Below are positions 20,120 through 34,160 of a stretch of DNA of 64,000 bases, piece by piece (within the stretch, counting starts at the first letter, position 1; the number at the start of each line of letters is the position of its first letter). A program made the translations under genes and the position numbers. The notes below the pieces were generated by a model. That model worked only from the letters and a program-made list of their open reading frames with translations, was not told the origin of the DNA and made no database searches. Source of the stretch: Datura wrightii (lineage: Eukaryota; Streptophyta; Magnoliopsida; Solanales; Solanaceae); contig JASDFA010000016.1 in the NCBI GenBank assembly GCA_035772735.1, positions 150,238,501 to 150,302,500 on the forward strand. Direction: 5' to 3'.

Positions 20120-22350
20120 AATCATAATTAATGATTCTCAGAGTGAGGAATTTATTAAGATGCCTACACATGAAGAAGTGAGAAAAAGGGTATTTAGTCT
20201 AAACAGGAAAAATGCAGGGAATTAGATAATTTTAAGGGATTATTTTTTTTGATCTTGTTGGAAAATTATTGGAAAAGACATTACTGATATGGTTAGGGCT
20301 TTCTTTTCTAACAATGAACTATCAAAATTTACCGCACACACTAATCTGATATTAATACTCAAAAAAATTGATTAATATTTTTTCTGATATGAGACCAATT
20401 AATTTAAGTAATTTTATCAATAAAAAAATTTTCAAGATTAATTTATGAAAGATTGGTCAATAGCATTTTGATATCATCTCACTAAATCAAGCAAGATTTG
20501 TAAAAGGAAGGAACACAGTTGAAAATATCCTATTAACACAGAAAATAGTAGCAAAAATCAGATTAAGAACAAAGACAACAATGTGATTATGAAACTAGGC
20601 AATGAAGAAGACATATGACAGAGTATCATGATTATTTCTAACTACGAGACTGAGGAAGACTGGTTTTCAAAAAGATTGATAGACATCATATACAGAATAA
20701 TAAGCATTAATTGATACTCAATATTGATAAATGGACAATAAAAAGAATATTTTCAATCAACTAAGGGAGTAAACTAGAGAGATCCTACGTCACCCACCCT
20801 ATTCATATTGGCAGCTAAAGTACTCACAAGAAGTCTTAATACACTAAATCAGATAACACAACATATTGAATATGGATTACCTAGGAAAAGCCTTAAGGTT
20901 ACACATCCGACATATGCAGATGACATAATTATATTCTCTTCAGCGGATCTAATATTTACGAAACTAATTATAGTCATTTTTGAGGAAAGAAGAAATCACC
21001 TCAGGACAGAGAATAAATAAAAAGAAGAGCACAATTTATATGCATCATAATATTCCTAGAGACATCAGTATCATGGTAGAGATTACTATTGGAATATGTA
21101 GAAAAGACTTTCCAGTTATATATTTGGATGTCCAATCTACTACAATTAACATGAATTTTTTATATATAATAATACATTGTTAATGATCATGCATAGGTTA
21201 CAATCATGAAAAGAGAAGATACTATCATTTGGGGGGAGAACAATATTAATCAAACATTTCCCAATGAATATACCTATTCATTTTCTATCAATAGTGAACC
21301 CACCCGATAATTTAATCAAATTGCACAATTTTTTTTGGAGTAATACAATCGGGGAGAAAAGTAAACATTGCTCATCATGATCACACTTATGTCCACCAAT
21401 AGAGAATGGAGAAACGGGTATTAGATTATTACATGATGTATCTATGCCACTGTATTACAAACTATGGTAAAACTTCAAGATAAAGCCATCATTATGGAAT
21501 ACTTACATGTTCAAAAAATCTGTAAAAAGGTGAATTCAGTAATAGCACAAGGGAAATATGGGTCACAGACTTGAAAAAATATTGAAAGAAAGGGATCTAA
21601 TTGATTATCAGATATTGTGGCGGACAAGAAGAAGAAATGCTTATTTCTGGTATATAATTGGACAGGGACGGAGGCATTGTATTATTTTACACCAGACAAC
21701 TTTTATGATGAAATAATTCAAAATGTCAATAATGTCCTGAATAATGGAGAACGGGAGATAGAGAAGCTGACTGAATTAATTCCACTTGAAATGGTGGAAC
21801 ATATCACTAATACTATTTAACCACCAAGTTTGGAGAAAGGAATGGACAAACCTTGATGGTTACTCAACACTACAGGAGAGTTTACATTAAATTCAATCCA
21901 GGAATACATAAGAATTTAGGGGACAAAAGATGGGGCATATAAAAATATGTGGATCAAAGGGCTCCCTATTAAATTTTATTTATTTATATGGAGATGCTGG
22001 AAATATAAAGTATTTATAGATGATGTGTTAAAGAGAATGAGATACAATATGGTATCTAGATGTTGTGTTGTTAAAATTCTATGGAGAAGACATTCCAACG
22101 TCTATTTTTTACATCTATTACTGCTACAAAGACCTGATCCTATTTTTGTGTTTTTGCAGGTTTAAACGTAGAAGGACTACAATTACAGTAAATCATAATG
22201 AAATGGTGGCAAGCCCCTATTACAGATATACTAAAATCAATTTTTCAGGTTGTACCAGTCATAATCCTATGAAAATTGTGTAAGAGAAGGAATGCAATTA
22301 AACATGACGGAAAAGATCATAGAAAAAGTTAATTGAGAGATTGACACAAT
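20120..22350 (+). pseudogene. L1-type LINE remnant (reverse transcriptase to zinc-binding domain)
   Basis: Broken + strand frames contain, in the usual order, MRPINLSNFINK, LNQARFVKGRNTVEN (RT fingers), an AYDR-type block and LFILAAKVLTRSLN. The catalytic YADD is at 20913..20924. Near 21950 come the RT-associated zinc-binding domain WIKGLPIKFYLFIWRC and then KRNAIKHDGK. Many stops and frameshifts; endonuclease region not identified. Non-functional old copy; limits approximate. Confidence 0.75.
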
Positions 22351-23529
22351 TTAGAAACCCATCCGTCCAACAAATATCATACAGATAGAATCTCTTCGTT
22401 CAAGTACTAGAGAGATACAAACCTACTTTAAAAACGCAAAGAAAAATCCTCAACGATGGCAAAACACAAATACCACATCTAAGAATCAGAACAAAAGATG
22501 AACGAGGATCATAATCAAATCAAAATCAGGAGAAAAGATACTTAAAAGAAAATCAAAAAACAAGTTTCCAAAACCACAAGATTCATATATATAAGAAAAT
22601 AGATATCACAATTCAAAAAGAAAAACTGACATGCAAATAATGATGCACTAGCATAAGGAATTGGAAATCTGAAAAACAGAGAGATCCAGAGAAAATTGCT
22701 TACCCTTCATAGACTGCTTACAACAAAATGAAAATAACATAGAGATAATGAAATACCAAGTCCCCAAAAAAAGTAAAAATACAACACAAATACCTCGCAG
22801 AAAAAAATAATAAGAAGATGGAAGCATACAAATAAAGAAACTACTAAATCAAGAGGATGGAGACACTTACAGAGATAGTCTCATAGAAAGAGACATGAGG
22901 CATCAAAAAAAGAAAAATCTTTTAATTTCTATATGAGACTCCGACCATATAATAGGACAGCCGAAATGCATGTCAAGAAGCGCAAGTCAAAGATCAGTGC
23001 TACACATCCAAAATGAAGAAGACCGGAGAATAGAAACGGATTCAGAATTTAAATTTTATGAGTTTAATTTTAAAATTTTAATATTAAATCAATTATATTT
23101 TTAAAATTATGAATTCATATCTATTATTAATTTTAAATTTGATAATTTTTTATACACAAATTTATGATATGCGCTGAAAGTATGAATTCAATTAAATCCA
23201 CAACTTCAAAGCTACATTTACCTCCGTTGGAAAGGAATAGAGATAGAAAATAATAGGGAAGAAGAAACGATGGACTGACCAAGAGATACGGTCACGTTGA
23301 CCTAGCAAATGATAAACAAGATATTAATTACTTTAGTATTCTATCATAGAGTAGAATATTTGGGCCTAGTCCATTTGGACCAGGTTTTGTTATGTTTATT
23401 TGGATTTAAATAAATATAAAATTGTCCCTTGAGGCCTTATTCGAAGAAAAAAAGAGTGAGTTTTCTACATTAGAAGTGGGCTCCATGGGCATCCACTTGA
23501 TTTAGTTACTACGCTCCCCTTAGATGTTC
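22351..23529. other. No gene seen
   Basis: A-rich sequence up to about 23040, possibly LINE 3' region, then AT-rich DNA. No supported coding region. Confidence 0.35.
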
Positions 23530-25840
23530 ATGTATGAAAAAGTTTTAGCAAAAAAAGAAAGTATGCATAATTATTTAGAATATACATTGTTTGCTGCTAA
23601 ATTATCACTTGAGAGAACTGTTGAACATCTATTTCATCTTTTTATTAAGATCATGAGTAAAAAAAAAAAAAATTTGATGAAATATAATTTTTTTTCTATC
23701 TCTTTTAATGTATCCTCTTTTTAGTTGATCTATGCATGCAACATTATTTTTGTACAATATTGTTGGAATATCTCTTTACAAAGGAATGCCACATATTTTT
23801 TTTGGATGTGTTGAGTTATTAATCTCAACTAAATGCATCCTCTACTTGTTTCATAAATGACTATTATCTCTATTTGAAGAAGTAGCAATCATGGTTTATT
23901 TCATTGAACGCCATGTATATTGTTGTACCCACACATATAAATAAATAACTTATCTGAGATCAATCTTTATGTGGATTAGATAAATATCATGCATCTACAA
24001 AACCTGTGAGTTGAATTTATTTAACTAAAATAATTTCATGTCAAGGGTACCTCGAAGGTATTTGAATATATGTTTAATATCATTCTAGTGTCTTCATGTT
24101 GGAAAAGAACTACATCTTGCCGACAAGCTTACACGGAAAGGTATATCTGATTGAAAATTTTTAGCAACATATACTAATGCATCAATTGCATTGACATGTG
24201 GTATTTCAGTACCAATAAGCTCTTCTTCATTTCCATAAGGTCGAAATAAAATTTTATTTTTATCAAGTGATCTCACAACATCTGGGTACTCAATGGATGT
24301 GCTTTATCCATGTAAAATCTCTTTAAAATAATATCAGTATATGTTAATTGATAGACAAATATTTCATTTATAGACCAAGATAAAATTTTATCTTTTCAAG
24401 ATCTTTCATCTCATATTTCTTTTTTAACATTCTACTGGAACCTCTTCAGGAGTTCCAATGATATTCAAGTTATTAACATATATAGCTATGATGACAAATT
24501 CTATCCTGACATTTTCATAAAGACACAAAAAAATTGAGTCATTTTTGTACCCTTCTTTTAATAGATATTCGCTAAGGAGATTATACCGCTTGTGTCTTCA
24601 TTTTATTTTAATTCATATAAAAATTTCTGAAGCTTTATTAAACAAGTTTTTCAAGAATCTTTATATGCTTCAGGAATTTTGAATCCTGCAAGAATTTTCA
24701 TAAAAATATCATTGTCTAATGAGTCATATAAATAGGTTGTGACAGCATTCATTAAATGTATATCAAGTTTTTCATGAACTGACAGATTTATAAGGTACCT
24801 GAAGGTGATTGCATCTACCATAGAAGAATATATTTCCATTTAATCAATATTAGGTATTTGCAAAAATTCTTTTTTTTAGTAGTCGTGCTTTATATCTTAC
24901 GACTTATTAATTTCTCATTTCAATTTCATACAAAAATTCAATTGTACCCCATTGACTTTACACCTTCAGGTGTTCGAACTAAGTCTAAAAACTTTATGTT
25001 TTCAAGAGAAGCCAACTCAATTTGGATTGAATCCTTTTAGTTTGGCCAATACGTTCTTTGTCTGCATAATAGATTTTAGTTCAAGATCCTCATCTTGTTG
25101 CATTATTCCAAAACAACATTATAGGCAAAAGTATTGTCGACAATTATATCATTTCGATTTCATATATTTTTTATTAGACATAACTTATTGATATCTCTTT
25201 ATTTTCATTAATTTTAGGTACCTGAACCTTTCTCGAGGTTTTATCAATTGTTATATCTCACTTTTTTCTTTAAGTAGATTTTTTCATATTATGACCATCT
25301 TAATTGTTTGCTCCTTTTATTTTCAAAATTTTTTTTATCTTTGAAACTAGTTAGTCTATCATGTTTTAAGTGTGGCTTAGACTCATTTGTATTAATTATT
25401 TATTCTATCGGTACATCAACTTAAATTGAAGCATTAGAAACTGGAATATGAGATTTAGTAACCCTTTTTTGGTCAATGAATGCATTTGACAATTGATTTG
25501 CAATATTTTGCAAATATATTATCTTTTGAACTTCCAGTTCACATTGATTTTTATGAGAATCTAAATAGGATAATGATAATGAATTTCAATCTATCTCCTT
25601 TTTCAACTGTTTATTTTCTCCCTTTAATATTGGGTATATTTATTTATCAAAATGGCAGTCAATAAATCTTGCCTTAATAAATATCCAGTCATAGATTCTA
25701 AATATTTTATAATCAAAGGAGATTCATACCCAACATATATTCTCAATCTTCTTTGGGGACCCATCTTTGTGTGTTGTGGTGGAGCAATTAGAACATATAC
25801 CGCATATCTAAATATTTTAAGATGGAAAAATTCGGCTTGA
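23530..25840 (-). pseudogene. Ty1/copia pol remnant, heavily decayed
   Basis: Read on the - strand from about 25840 down, integrase/RT fragments pass to YSSMVDAITFRYLINLSVHE and LDIHLMNAVTTYLY (RT, 24651..24839). Next comes IGTEIPHVNAIDALVYVAKN (24094..24276), then RNase H blocks SWRSMKQTMIATSSN-like near 23890. Every block is in a different frame or interrupted. LTRs were not found. Confidence 0.7.
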
Positions 25841-26256
25841 ACATGGTGGAATCCTGTTATTAGACTCAGACTTTAGTATTCATATAAGCATAGGTGTGGA
25901 TTATAAGTTGTAAATGATAAGTGCAATATTCAGAGAAGTTGGTGTGGCTAAAAAGGTGTTTCTAAGCTTAAGGGTTGTTAGTCATATCGCTTGGGGAAAA
26001 AAGTCCTATTCTTACTCCATGACTTAAGAGGCCAATAGGGGCCAAAACCATGTTCCCATGCAATTCTTCAGGTCCATGTACCTTTCAATGTCTGATGAGA
26101 CTCATGATAGTATTCCTAGTCTACTCATAGCTATTTAGAGATTGAGTTAGTCCTGTCAATGAAGGAAACTCTATCAAAACATTTAAAATGTTTTAAGTTT
26201 AGATCCTATCTATGTCTATGACCTTCATTCGAGGATGAATAATCCCAAGGGGGAGA
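25841..26256 (+). pseudogene. 3' tail of a gypsy element, ending in a polypurine tract
   Basis: Non-coding sequence ending TTCATTCGAGGATGAATAAT, then CCAAGGGGGAGA at 26245..26256. This is the usual polypurine arrangement just before a gypsy 3' LTR. It supports assigning 26257 as an LTR start. Confidence 0.55.
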
Positions 26257-28451
26257 TATTATAATGCCTCAGATTTTCGGGCTAAGTTTGGAACCGTTCT
26301 AGGTATGTAGATAGATCTGAATACAATGAATTTTATTGAAACTAGGTCTTAAGATCAATTTTTAAGTGTGGGAAGTGCATTGGATACAAATTAAGGTCAT
26401 AAGAAACCTGTAGCATAGAGTTGAGTTGAGAGCCTTCCTACCGAGTGAGTTTTCATATAAGTTCTTATAAGGGTCAACTTCAAATGACTATTCATCTCAT
26501 TATATAAAGAGTTATGTGTCCCATGACCTACCAAATTAAAGGTTTTTGAGTCTTATTTCCAATGTCACTAACCGCCGCTTGTTAATTCAAATTTGGAGTA
26601 AAAAGTTATGGGTATTTTAGTGAAGCACTATCAGATTTTGACGGGCAGAACAACATCCCATAAGACAAAAGGACGGTTCATCCTTTGACACATCAAAAAT
26701 GACCAGAAACTGTGAATTTTGACCTAAATTCGACGGACAAGTTCAAGTCTATCAATTCAAACAACGTTTCGTCCTTTGGGTCGTCCTTTAGGGATTTCAA
26801 GACTTTCAAAAGCCACCTTGAATTATTCTTTTGTTATTTTTTAGCCTCCAGATCAATCCTATCAGTTCTCAGAGCTCTCCTAGGGCTCGTAAGTATTCTC
26901 TATAATTTTACAGCATAAATCCATGAATATCTTCATGATTATAACATTAAAATAGTCTTCCTATCTCTAGAAAGAATCAAGACCTCACTTCTAGGATTCA
27001 AGATTTGATTATTAACAAGACCCACCAACTATCAAAGAGAATGTACCTCCTTCCATATCAAGGTAATCATACTCTCATGATATTTTCTAACAATTGATTA
27101 TATAAGCAAGAATTTATGATCAGAACCTAGAATGTTTTTAGAGAACTCATCACCAAGGTTCAAGAAAGGTTCTTGTGGTTCTTCTCTTTCCATATCAATT
27201 TTTTTTTGATACTTGGAGAATTTAAATGTATGTAAGGCTATCACAAGTGAGGAACCCTATTCTTCCTCGCGCCCTATCTCAGAGTTCTAGTTTTAGTAAG
27301 ATCAAAGCTAGAGTTTTTACCTAAAATTTTCTATTTCAAATTCTCTATATCTTGAATTGATTATTGTTGTTTCTACTACTAAGATTGTCATAATTCGTAT
27401 CATGATGGTTTATGCTTGTGCTGCCACATGGACCCTTTTTAACTAAAGTTATTTGAAAGTATTGTCATACTATTTACATGCATTATTTTCATGAGTAAAA
27501 AAATAGTTTTCAAGTTTTAAAAAACATCTTCAAGAAAGAGCTCATCTAAGCATATTTAACTTCAAATACATGATTTCATAAAGAAAGAAAAGTTCAACTT
27601 TAGAGAAGTATTTCTAGAAAAGAGTTTTAGTTCAGTCAGCTTTAGCTTCAGCATATGATTATCAAAAGAAAGTAAAAAGTAGTTCTTGAAATACAATTTT
27701 GAGTATAGAAGCTCACCAGCATAATACAATTTTGAGCACAGAGCCTCACCAGTAGAGTATAGTTTTAAGCATAGAGGCTCACCAGTATTAATACATCTAT
27801 ATTGATTTTGAGCTAGAAAGATCCACGGAGATGTTTTAATTGCCTCAAATAGGCATATTTTATGAGCAACAGTTTTGGGAGGATTATTTAGTACCGAGAT
27901 GGGTGAAAAATTCAGATAATTTGAAATTTCAAAACTACATAGCCAGCATAGGTTAGGATCGTGTCGTTGGTTCGGGTGACTCTTCAGATAGCCCCTGGTA
28001 AGGGCTTAGTATGGATCCACAATTTAGCGTCGTCCTCTACCTTGATAAGGCTTTGGATAGTTCTCCCAACTGGGCAAGAGGTTGGACATCATGTGCTCAC
28101 ATGGTGTACGTCAGTTATAAGAAATTTTCCAAACCAAATATTGATTATTTTAACTAAATATTATTTATGGTATTTTGCATATGATTTGCTTCCTGACTTA
28201 GATAGTTAGACACATAGTCTTATTGCATTCTTTCAGTTATACAGCTTATTCAGTTATTCAATTTTCAAAAAAAGTTTTAAAGTATTATTTATGGCACCAG
28301 ACCTCTAGTTTTCAAAGGATGTTTTTATAATAAGTTGCATATAACTCCCTTATTATTTTGTTTCAAAAGCTTGGTCGCATTGTCTCAATTATTCAGTTAA
28401 TTCATGATCTTGATTTCATATCATATTCATGCCTCAATTGTGTATCTTGTC
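26257..28451 (+). repeat. Gypsy LTR, first part (outermost layer of the nest)
   Basis: It starts TATTATAATGCCTCAG directly after a polypurine tract; the expected TG has become TA. It is interrupted after TTGTC (28447..28451) by the Tekay element and resumes at 43451. Three copies of an AGAGGCTCACCAG-like motif lie at about 27705-27790. No coding capacity. Confidence 0.65.
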
Positions 28452-30683
28452 TGTTACACCCCGTGAAATGGTAACAGTTAGTAGGCGTACGCGTGGATTG
28501 TGATGAGTAAAGAGAGCTTGACGCGTGTGGGAAGAGCCTCAGAAGCAGGATCAAGCAAGGCCAGGCTGTGAGGGGCCAGCGCAACGCGCCAACCTGCCTG
28601 TGCTTTGGGCAGCGCAGCACGCCAGGAGGACCAGCGCCCTGGGAGGCGCGACGCAACACCTTCCCTGACACGTTGGATGACACAAGGCGTCCATGTGCCA
28701 CTGCCCATGTTTATATATAAGGCATCCTAGTCCAATTTGAATCATTTGCATAATATATCCCTCGACCAAAGAAGAGGAAAAATGCAACTTTCATCAAATT
28801 TCCGTCAAATTATGCTATCAAAAATCGTCCAAACGCAAATTAACTTTGGGTAACAAGTTCTAGGCCTGTGGGAAGCATTTCTACGGGGTTATTTCTCGAA
28901 AATTCGCTCGGCATATCGGAACCCTGCCGAGTAAAGGTTGTCAGAATTACTCCAAATTAGATCCTAAATGGCCACAGGAATTAGGTAAGCATTTCTCCCT
29001 TCTAAACTCCTAAGAATTGGCGGGTTTTCGGCAGAATTAATCGAAGTTGAAGTTATAGTTAATTGTATTAACATATATTGTTAATTGTCGATCGTTAGTA
29101 TTGAAATAGCCTCATTTTCTCAGCGTGAGGGCTGCAAATTGGTGAAATTACTGACTTCAGGTTGGAAGTGTTCGAGCGCCCAGAAATCATTGAATAAGGT
29201 ATGTTAAGGCTATCCTTTTCGGCAAGTTACGTTTGTCGTAAAGTTAGTATGACTTGTTTATCTGTAGTGCTCCAGAATAAGCTTATTGTGGTCAGCTGCT
29301 ACAAATAGAACTTAGACACAACGATGACATGGTAACCTTCGTCAGAGTTAACCCTAGTTAGCTTGGCCTCTGCATACGATGTTTGTGGTTGTTAGATGTT
29401 TCGTTTCCTATAGGGATCTACTCGCATGAGTGATATGATGTCCGCAGGGACCAGATTGAGGCTGTGAGGGCCATATTGAGTTACCCAAATGCTCGCAGGA
29501 GCGATATGATGTTCGCAGGGACCAGATTGAGGTCGTGAGGGCCGTATTGAGATACCTATACGCTCGCAGGAGAAACATGATGTTTGAAGGGACCAAATTA
29601 AGGCCGTAAGGGCCGTATTGAGGTCTAGCTACCTCCAGACTCCTCTATGCGCAGTGGCACCATGACCCTCAGACAGGAGAAAGCTTGGGTCCAGTTACAG
29701 AAGCCCAGATGGCTCAGACCCAGACACAGTTACAGGAGCCCGGATGGCTCAACCTAGGAACAAGACCCTGTCAAACTCGGATACAGTTTCAGAGGACGAG
29801 TACTCCTTAGTTACAACATGCCTACGAACCTTTAGTAGTCCTGATATGAGAAGTGTGTATTTTTTGTACTTATCGAGGCTTGTGAGGGCCCAGGTAGGTT
29901 ATTCTGTGTTGTTTGTACCTTCCAGGATTATGGGGGCCCGATTAGGTTCCTGTTTGTACATATACTTGCTAGTTATATTTTAGATTGTGAGATTGCTCAG
30001 GTTAAATTCTTATCCTTCTTTTGATTACTTCAGCTTTATCAGCCTCTATTCAGTTATTATTTTACTGCCTTACATACTCGGTACATATTGTATTGGGGCG
30101 CTGCATTACTTGTTTGCAGGTGCGGATAGACGCGATTCAGGACCTCCCTAGTCATCAGTCAGAGTCAGTAGTTCATTCATCTCCTTTTCTCTGGAGTTGA
30201 TAGTAGAGGAGGTTTGTTCTTTTGCTGTACAGTTTATAGGTAGCTCGAGGCCCTGTCCCGACCATTATTCTATTCCTAGAGGCTTGCAGGCTATAGATTC
30301 TCAGTTGTTGGTCGTGTGGGGCCTATGTATGTTTTATTTTGCATGATGGTCATGTGGGTCCTAATTTAGCTATCAGTTAGCAGCCTTGTTGGCTACGACA
30401 TAGTTATTGTTGCTTGTTTTTGTTTAGTTATAACTAGACAGCATAGTGGTCTTGTCGGCCGATAGGATCCCTTTTATTGCGTGTTGTTGGTTAGCTGTTT
30501 TCTTTTTATAAGTGGCTATGTGGTCTTATCAGCCCGAAGATGTATTTACAGCCAAGATATAGCTCGTTGTTTCTTGATTTTGAGTTGCTGCCAAGCATCA
30601 GAGGTGCTTATGCCTAGCCAAGTCAGTCCAGGTCTCAAGTTGGCATTAGGTGTCAATTATGCCTCCCAAGGTGGGACATGACA
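28452..30683 (+). repeat. Tekay 5' LTR (2232 bp)
   Basis: It starts TGTTACACCCCGTGAAATGG and ends GTGGGACATGACA. A TATA box TATATATAA sits at about 28712..28720. A 71-bp tandem array lies at 29421..29624. Open frames inside it are not gene-like. Confidence 0.92.
29421..29624 (+). repeat. 71-bp tandem repeat in the Tekay LTR
   Basis: Three units start with CTCGCA at 29421, 29492 and 29563, each containing GGGACCAGATTGAGG-like and GTGAGGGCCGTATTGAG-like blocks. The 3' LTR has only two units, at 42232 and 42303. Confidence 0.9.
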
Positions 30684-30687
30684 AACT

Positions 30688-30699
30688 TGGTCTCAGAGC
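30688..30699 (+). other. Tekay primer-binding site
   Basis: TGGTCTCAGAGC four bases after the 5' LTR end, one base different from the initiator-Met type TGGTATCAGAGC. Confidence 0.7.
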
Positions 30700-31131
30700 A
30701 GGTCGTATCCCAGGGAGTCTGCAAGCCGTGTCAAGTAGAGTCTTGTCTATCAATGTGTTATGCACCACATTCTATAGACAGGAGGCTATGAGGCATAATA
30801 GTGTAGTTACTCTTCTTTCTCCTCCAGTCGTGCTATAGAGTTGTGTTGTATAGGGTAACTCCCTAAGCTTACGTTATTCTACTTATTCATAGGGAAATGT
30901 CTGACTCACGATAGACCGTGACTGGTCGAGAGTTGGATGTTGCGGCGGGAGAGGACACTAGTAGGAGGCCCCCAGTCAGATTCATCCTGATTTGAGGGTG
31001 ACAGGGAGACATCAACTTGATCTCCCCAGCACTTACCGCCACACCAGGAGCCCTTTAGGGCAGTAGATATGCTAGTACCACCCCCAGCCATACATGTGCC
31101 ATAGGATCAGGAGCTCAGGGGTGCATTATAC

Positions 31132-32289
31132 ATGTTGTTCCAAATGATGGCTGCTCAGCGTCAGCCTCAGACAGTAGTACCAGCTGTTGTTGAGCACACT
31201 GAGGGGCCCGAGAGTTCGAGAGTCTGCAAGTTCCTTGTTTTGAGTCCCCCGCAGTTTACAGGGACAGACCGTAAAAAGGACCCCCAGAACTTTATAGATC
31301 AGCTACATCAGATATTCAGGGTCATGCATGCCTCATCCACAGAATCAGTTGAGTCAATAGTATTTCGATTGCAAGAGGTAGCAGTTTTATGGTACGAGAG
31401 TTGGAAAAGATCTCGAGGCAAAGATGAACCCCCACCTACGTGGCCTAGCTTCTCTAAAGCTTTCATAGACCACTATTTTCCCCTAGAGGTCCGGCAGGCT
31501 AGAGTGGAGAAGTTCATACATCTGGAGCAGGGCAAAATGAGTGTCAAAGAATATGCATTGAGGTTTGATTCCTTAGCCAGATATGCGCCCTTGTTTGTTG
31601 TTACTATGTCAGCTAGAGTACACCGATTTATTATGAGACTTGCACTAGAATATATGGAAGTTTGTATCACCGCCACACTGCGAGAGGATATGGATATCTC
31701 ACGGATTCAAGCCTTTGCTCAGAACATAGAGGAACTCAGACAGCGTCAGTACGCGATTGATAGGGCAGGTCAGGAGCAGCGTCGAAGGGCTAGACCCGCA
31801 GACTTTCAGGAAGACCTTCAGGGTGGGCCCAGGCCTCATTTATCAGGTAGGCCACCTAGGCCCCTATTCGAGCAGCAGCAGGGCAGCAGATCAGATCATT
31901 GTGGACAGTCAGGTCCCGAAAAAAGTTCACGAGCGTCAGGCTCACAACAGCAGAGGGGGCCAGATCAGATGGGACCAGTGGTACCACATTGCAACACCTA
32001 TCATAGGCCACATCTAGGGAGGTGCAGGTATGGTTCCACCGCCTGTTATTCCTGTGGACAGGAGGGACACATAATGAAGGATTATCCTACTAGACACCAG
32101 GGGAATCAGGACCAACATAATAGATCCTAAGCAGGTTCATATTCCCCAGCACCTTCTGCAGGGCGCAGGCCCTCAGCTCCAACCAGCAGAGGCAGAGGTA
32201 GATTAGGGGCATCCAGTTCAAGCAGCGGTCAGGATCACACTTATGCACTACCAGGATGACAGGAGTCAAAGTTATCGCCAGATGTTGTT
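31132..32289 (+). pseudogene. Tekay gag, broken
   Basis: From ATG at 31132 an open frame of 332 codons encodes a retrotransposon Gag. The gag domain is at about residues 40-180 (FTGTDRKKDPQNFIDQLHQI, AVLWYESWK, FIDHYFP) with a basic, Gln-rich tail. The zinc knuckle CYSCGQEGHIMKDYP has lost its last Cys (Tyr instead). The frame stops at TAA 32128..32130 but continues in frame through an Arg/Ser/Gly-rich stretch with another stop near 32258, then into protease. Gag would package element RNA; this copy cannot make a normal product. Confidence 0.85.
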
Positions 32290-34160
32290 ACAGGTATGCT
32301 AGATGTTTGCTCTAATCCAGTTTATGTGTTGATATTCCCAGTCTCTACTTTGTCGTATGTTACTCCATTAGTGGCCCAAAAGTTTGATATAGTGCCAGAA
32401 TTGCTTCACCAACCCTTCTCGGTGTCTACACCCATTGGTGACTCTATTATTGCTCAAAGAATTTACCAGGGTTGTACAGTAGAGGTTATCGGTCGCCAGA
32501 CCTTAGCAGATCTAGTAGAATTAGAAATGATTGACTTTGATGTAATTATGGGTATGAATTGGCTGGCACCATGTTACGCCACTGTAGAGTACTGGACCAT
32601 AATTGTCCGATTTCACTTTCCAGGGGAGGTAGTGCGACAGTGGAGAGGTAATGCAGCCACGCCAAAGGGTAGATTTATATCCTATCTTCAGGCAGAAAAG
32701 TTGATAGGAAAGGGTTGTATATATCATATTGTTAGGGTTCGGGATATGCAAGTAGAATCCTCGACTCTCCAGTCCATCCCAGTGGTTAATGAGTTTCCGG
32801 ATGTGTTTCTAGACGAACTTTCTGGTATCCCTTCAGAGCGGGAAATAGATTTTTCCATAGACTTTCTACCAGCTACTCAGCCTATATCCATCCCTCCGTA
32901 TCGAATGGCTCCTGAGGAATTGAAAGAATTGAAAGAACAGTTGAAAGATTTGTTAGATAAGGGTTTTATTAGGCTGAGTACTTCACCGTAGGGTGCGCCA
33001 GTTCTGTTTGTAAGAAAGAAAGATGGTTCCTTACACATGTGTATAGATTATCGGCAATTGAATAAAGTTACCATTAAAAATAAATATCCTCTTCCAAGGA
33101 TAGATGATCTATTTGACCAGCTGCAAGGGGAAAAATATTTCTCCAAAATTTATCTAAGATCCGGGTACCACCAAGTTCGAGTTAGGGAGAAGGACATCCC
33201 GAAGACAGCTTTCAGGACCAAGTATGGTCATTTCGAGTTCCTAGTTATGTCCTTCGGGTTGACAAATGCACCAGCAGTGTTCATGGACCTAATGAACAGT
33301 ATTTTCAGGCCATACTTAGATCTGTTTGTGATTGTGTTCATTGACGATATTTTGGTATACTCCTGCTCAGAAGCGGAACACAGACATCATTTGCGCATAG
33401 CACTTCATATCCTCAGAGACCACCAACTATATGCAAAGTTTTCTAAATGTGAGTTCTAGATGAATTCTGTAGCTTTCTTGGGCCACATTGTATCATATGC
33501 TGGTATTCAGGTTGATTCACAGAAAATGGAGGTAGGAAAGACATGGACTAGACCTACAACTCCAACGGAGGTTCGCAGTTTCTTGGTTTTAGATGGGTAT
33601 TTCAGAAGGTTTGTGGAAGGATTTTCTACCCTGTCGGCTCCTTTGACCAAATTGACTCAGAAAGCAACCAAGTTACATTGGACCGAGGCCTGTGAGCAAA
33701 GTTTCCAGGAATTGAAAAATAGAGTGACGATGGCACAAGTGTTAGCTTTTCCGGAAGGTTCAGAGGGTTATGTTGTATATTGCGACGCTTCGGGTGTTGG
33801 GTTAGGGTGTGTTTTGATGCAACACGAAAAGGTAATTGCATATACTTTAAGGCAATTAAGTAAATATGAAAAGAACTATCCCACCCATGATCTGGAGTTA
33901 GCTGCGGTGATTCCTACCTTACAAATATGGAGGCACTTGTATGGTGTGCATGTGGTAATTTTTCTGATCATAAAAGCCTCCGGTACATTTTCACGCAAAA
34001 AGAGCTGAATTTGCGACAGTGCCATTCGCGAAAGTTGTTGAAAGACTACGATGTGAACATCTTGTATCACCCAGGGAAGGCTAATGTAGCTGACGCCCTT
34101 AGCCACAAATCCATGGGCAGTTTAGCACATCTAAGATCAGAACAACGGGAAATGGCTTGA
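32290..34160 (+). pseudogene. Tekay pol: protease, reverse transcriptase and RNase H, broken
   Basis: In one frame come a protease-like segment (FDVIMGMNWLA near 32535) and the RT N-terminus (IDFSIDFLPATQPISIPPYR). RT core blocks follow: MCIDYRQLNKVT, GYHQVRV and FIDDILVYS with catalytic DD. Then RNase H (YVVYCDASGVGLGCVL, ATKLHW) and HPGKANVADALS. Stops TAG at 32989 and 33457 fall where Trp is expected. The usual protease D-S/T-G triad is unrecognisable (VCSNP at its likely place). A frameshift lies near 33950. Confidence 0.88.

Noticed and set aside
28402..28787. Overlapping - strand open frames of 76-99 codons
   Set aside because: They fall in the 5' LTR of the Tekay element and overlap one another in different frames; no family match.
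29421..29624. CRISPR-like array
   Set aside because: Units are contiguous 71-bp tandem repeats within a plant LTR, with no spacers and no cas genes.
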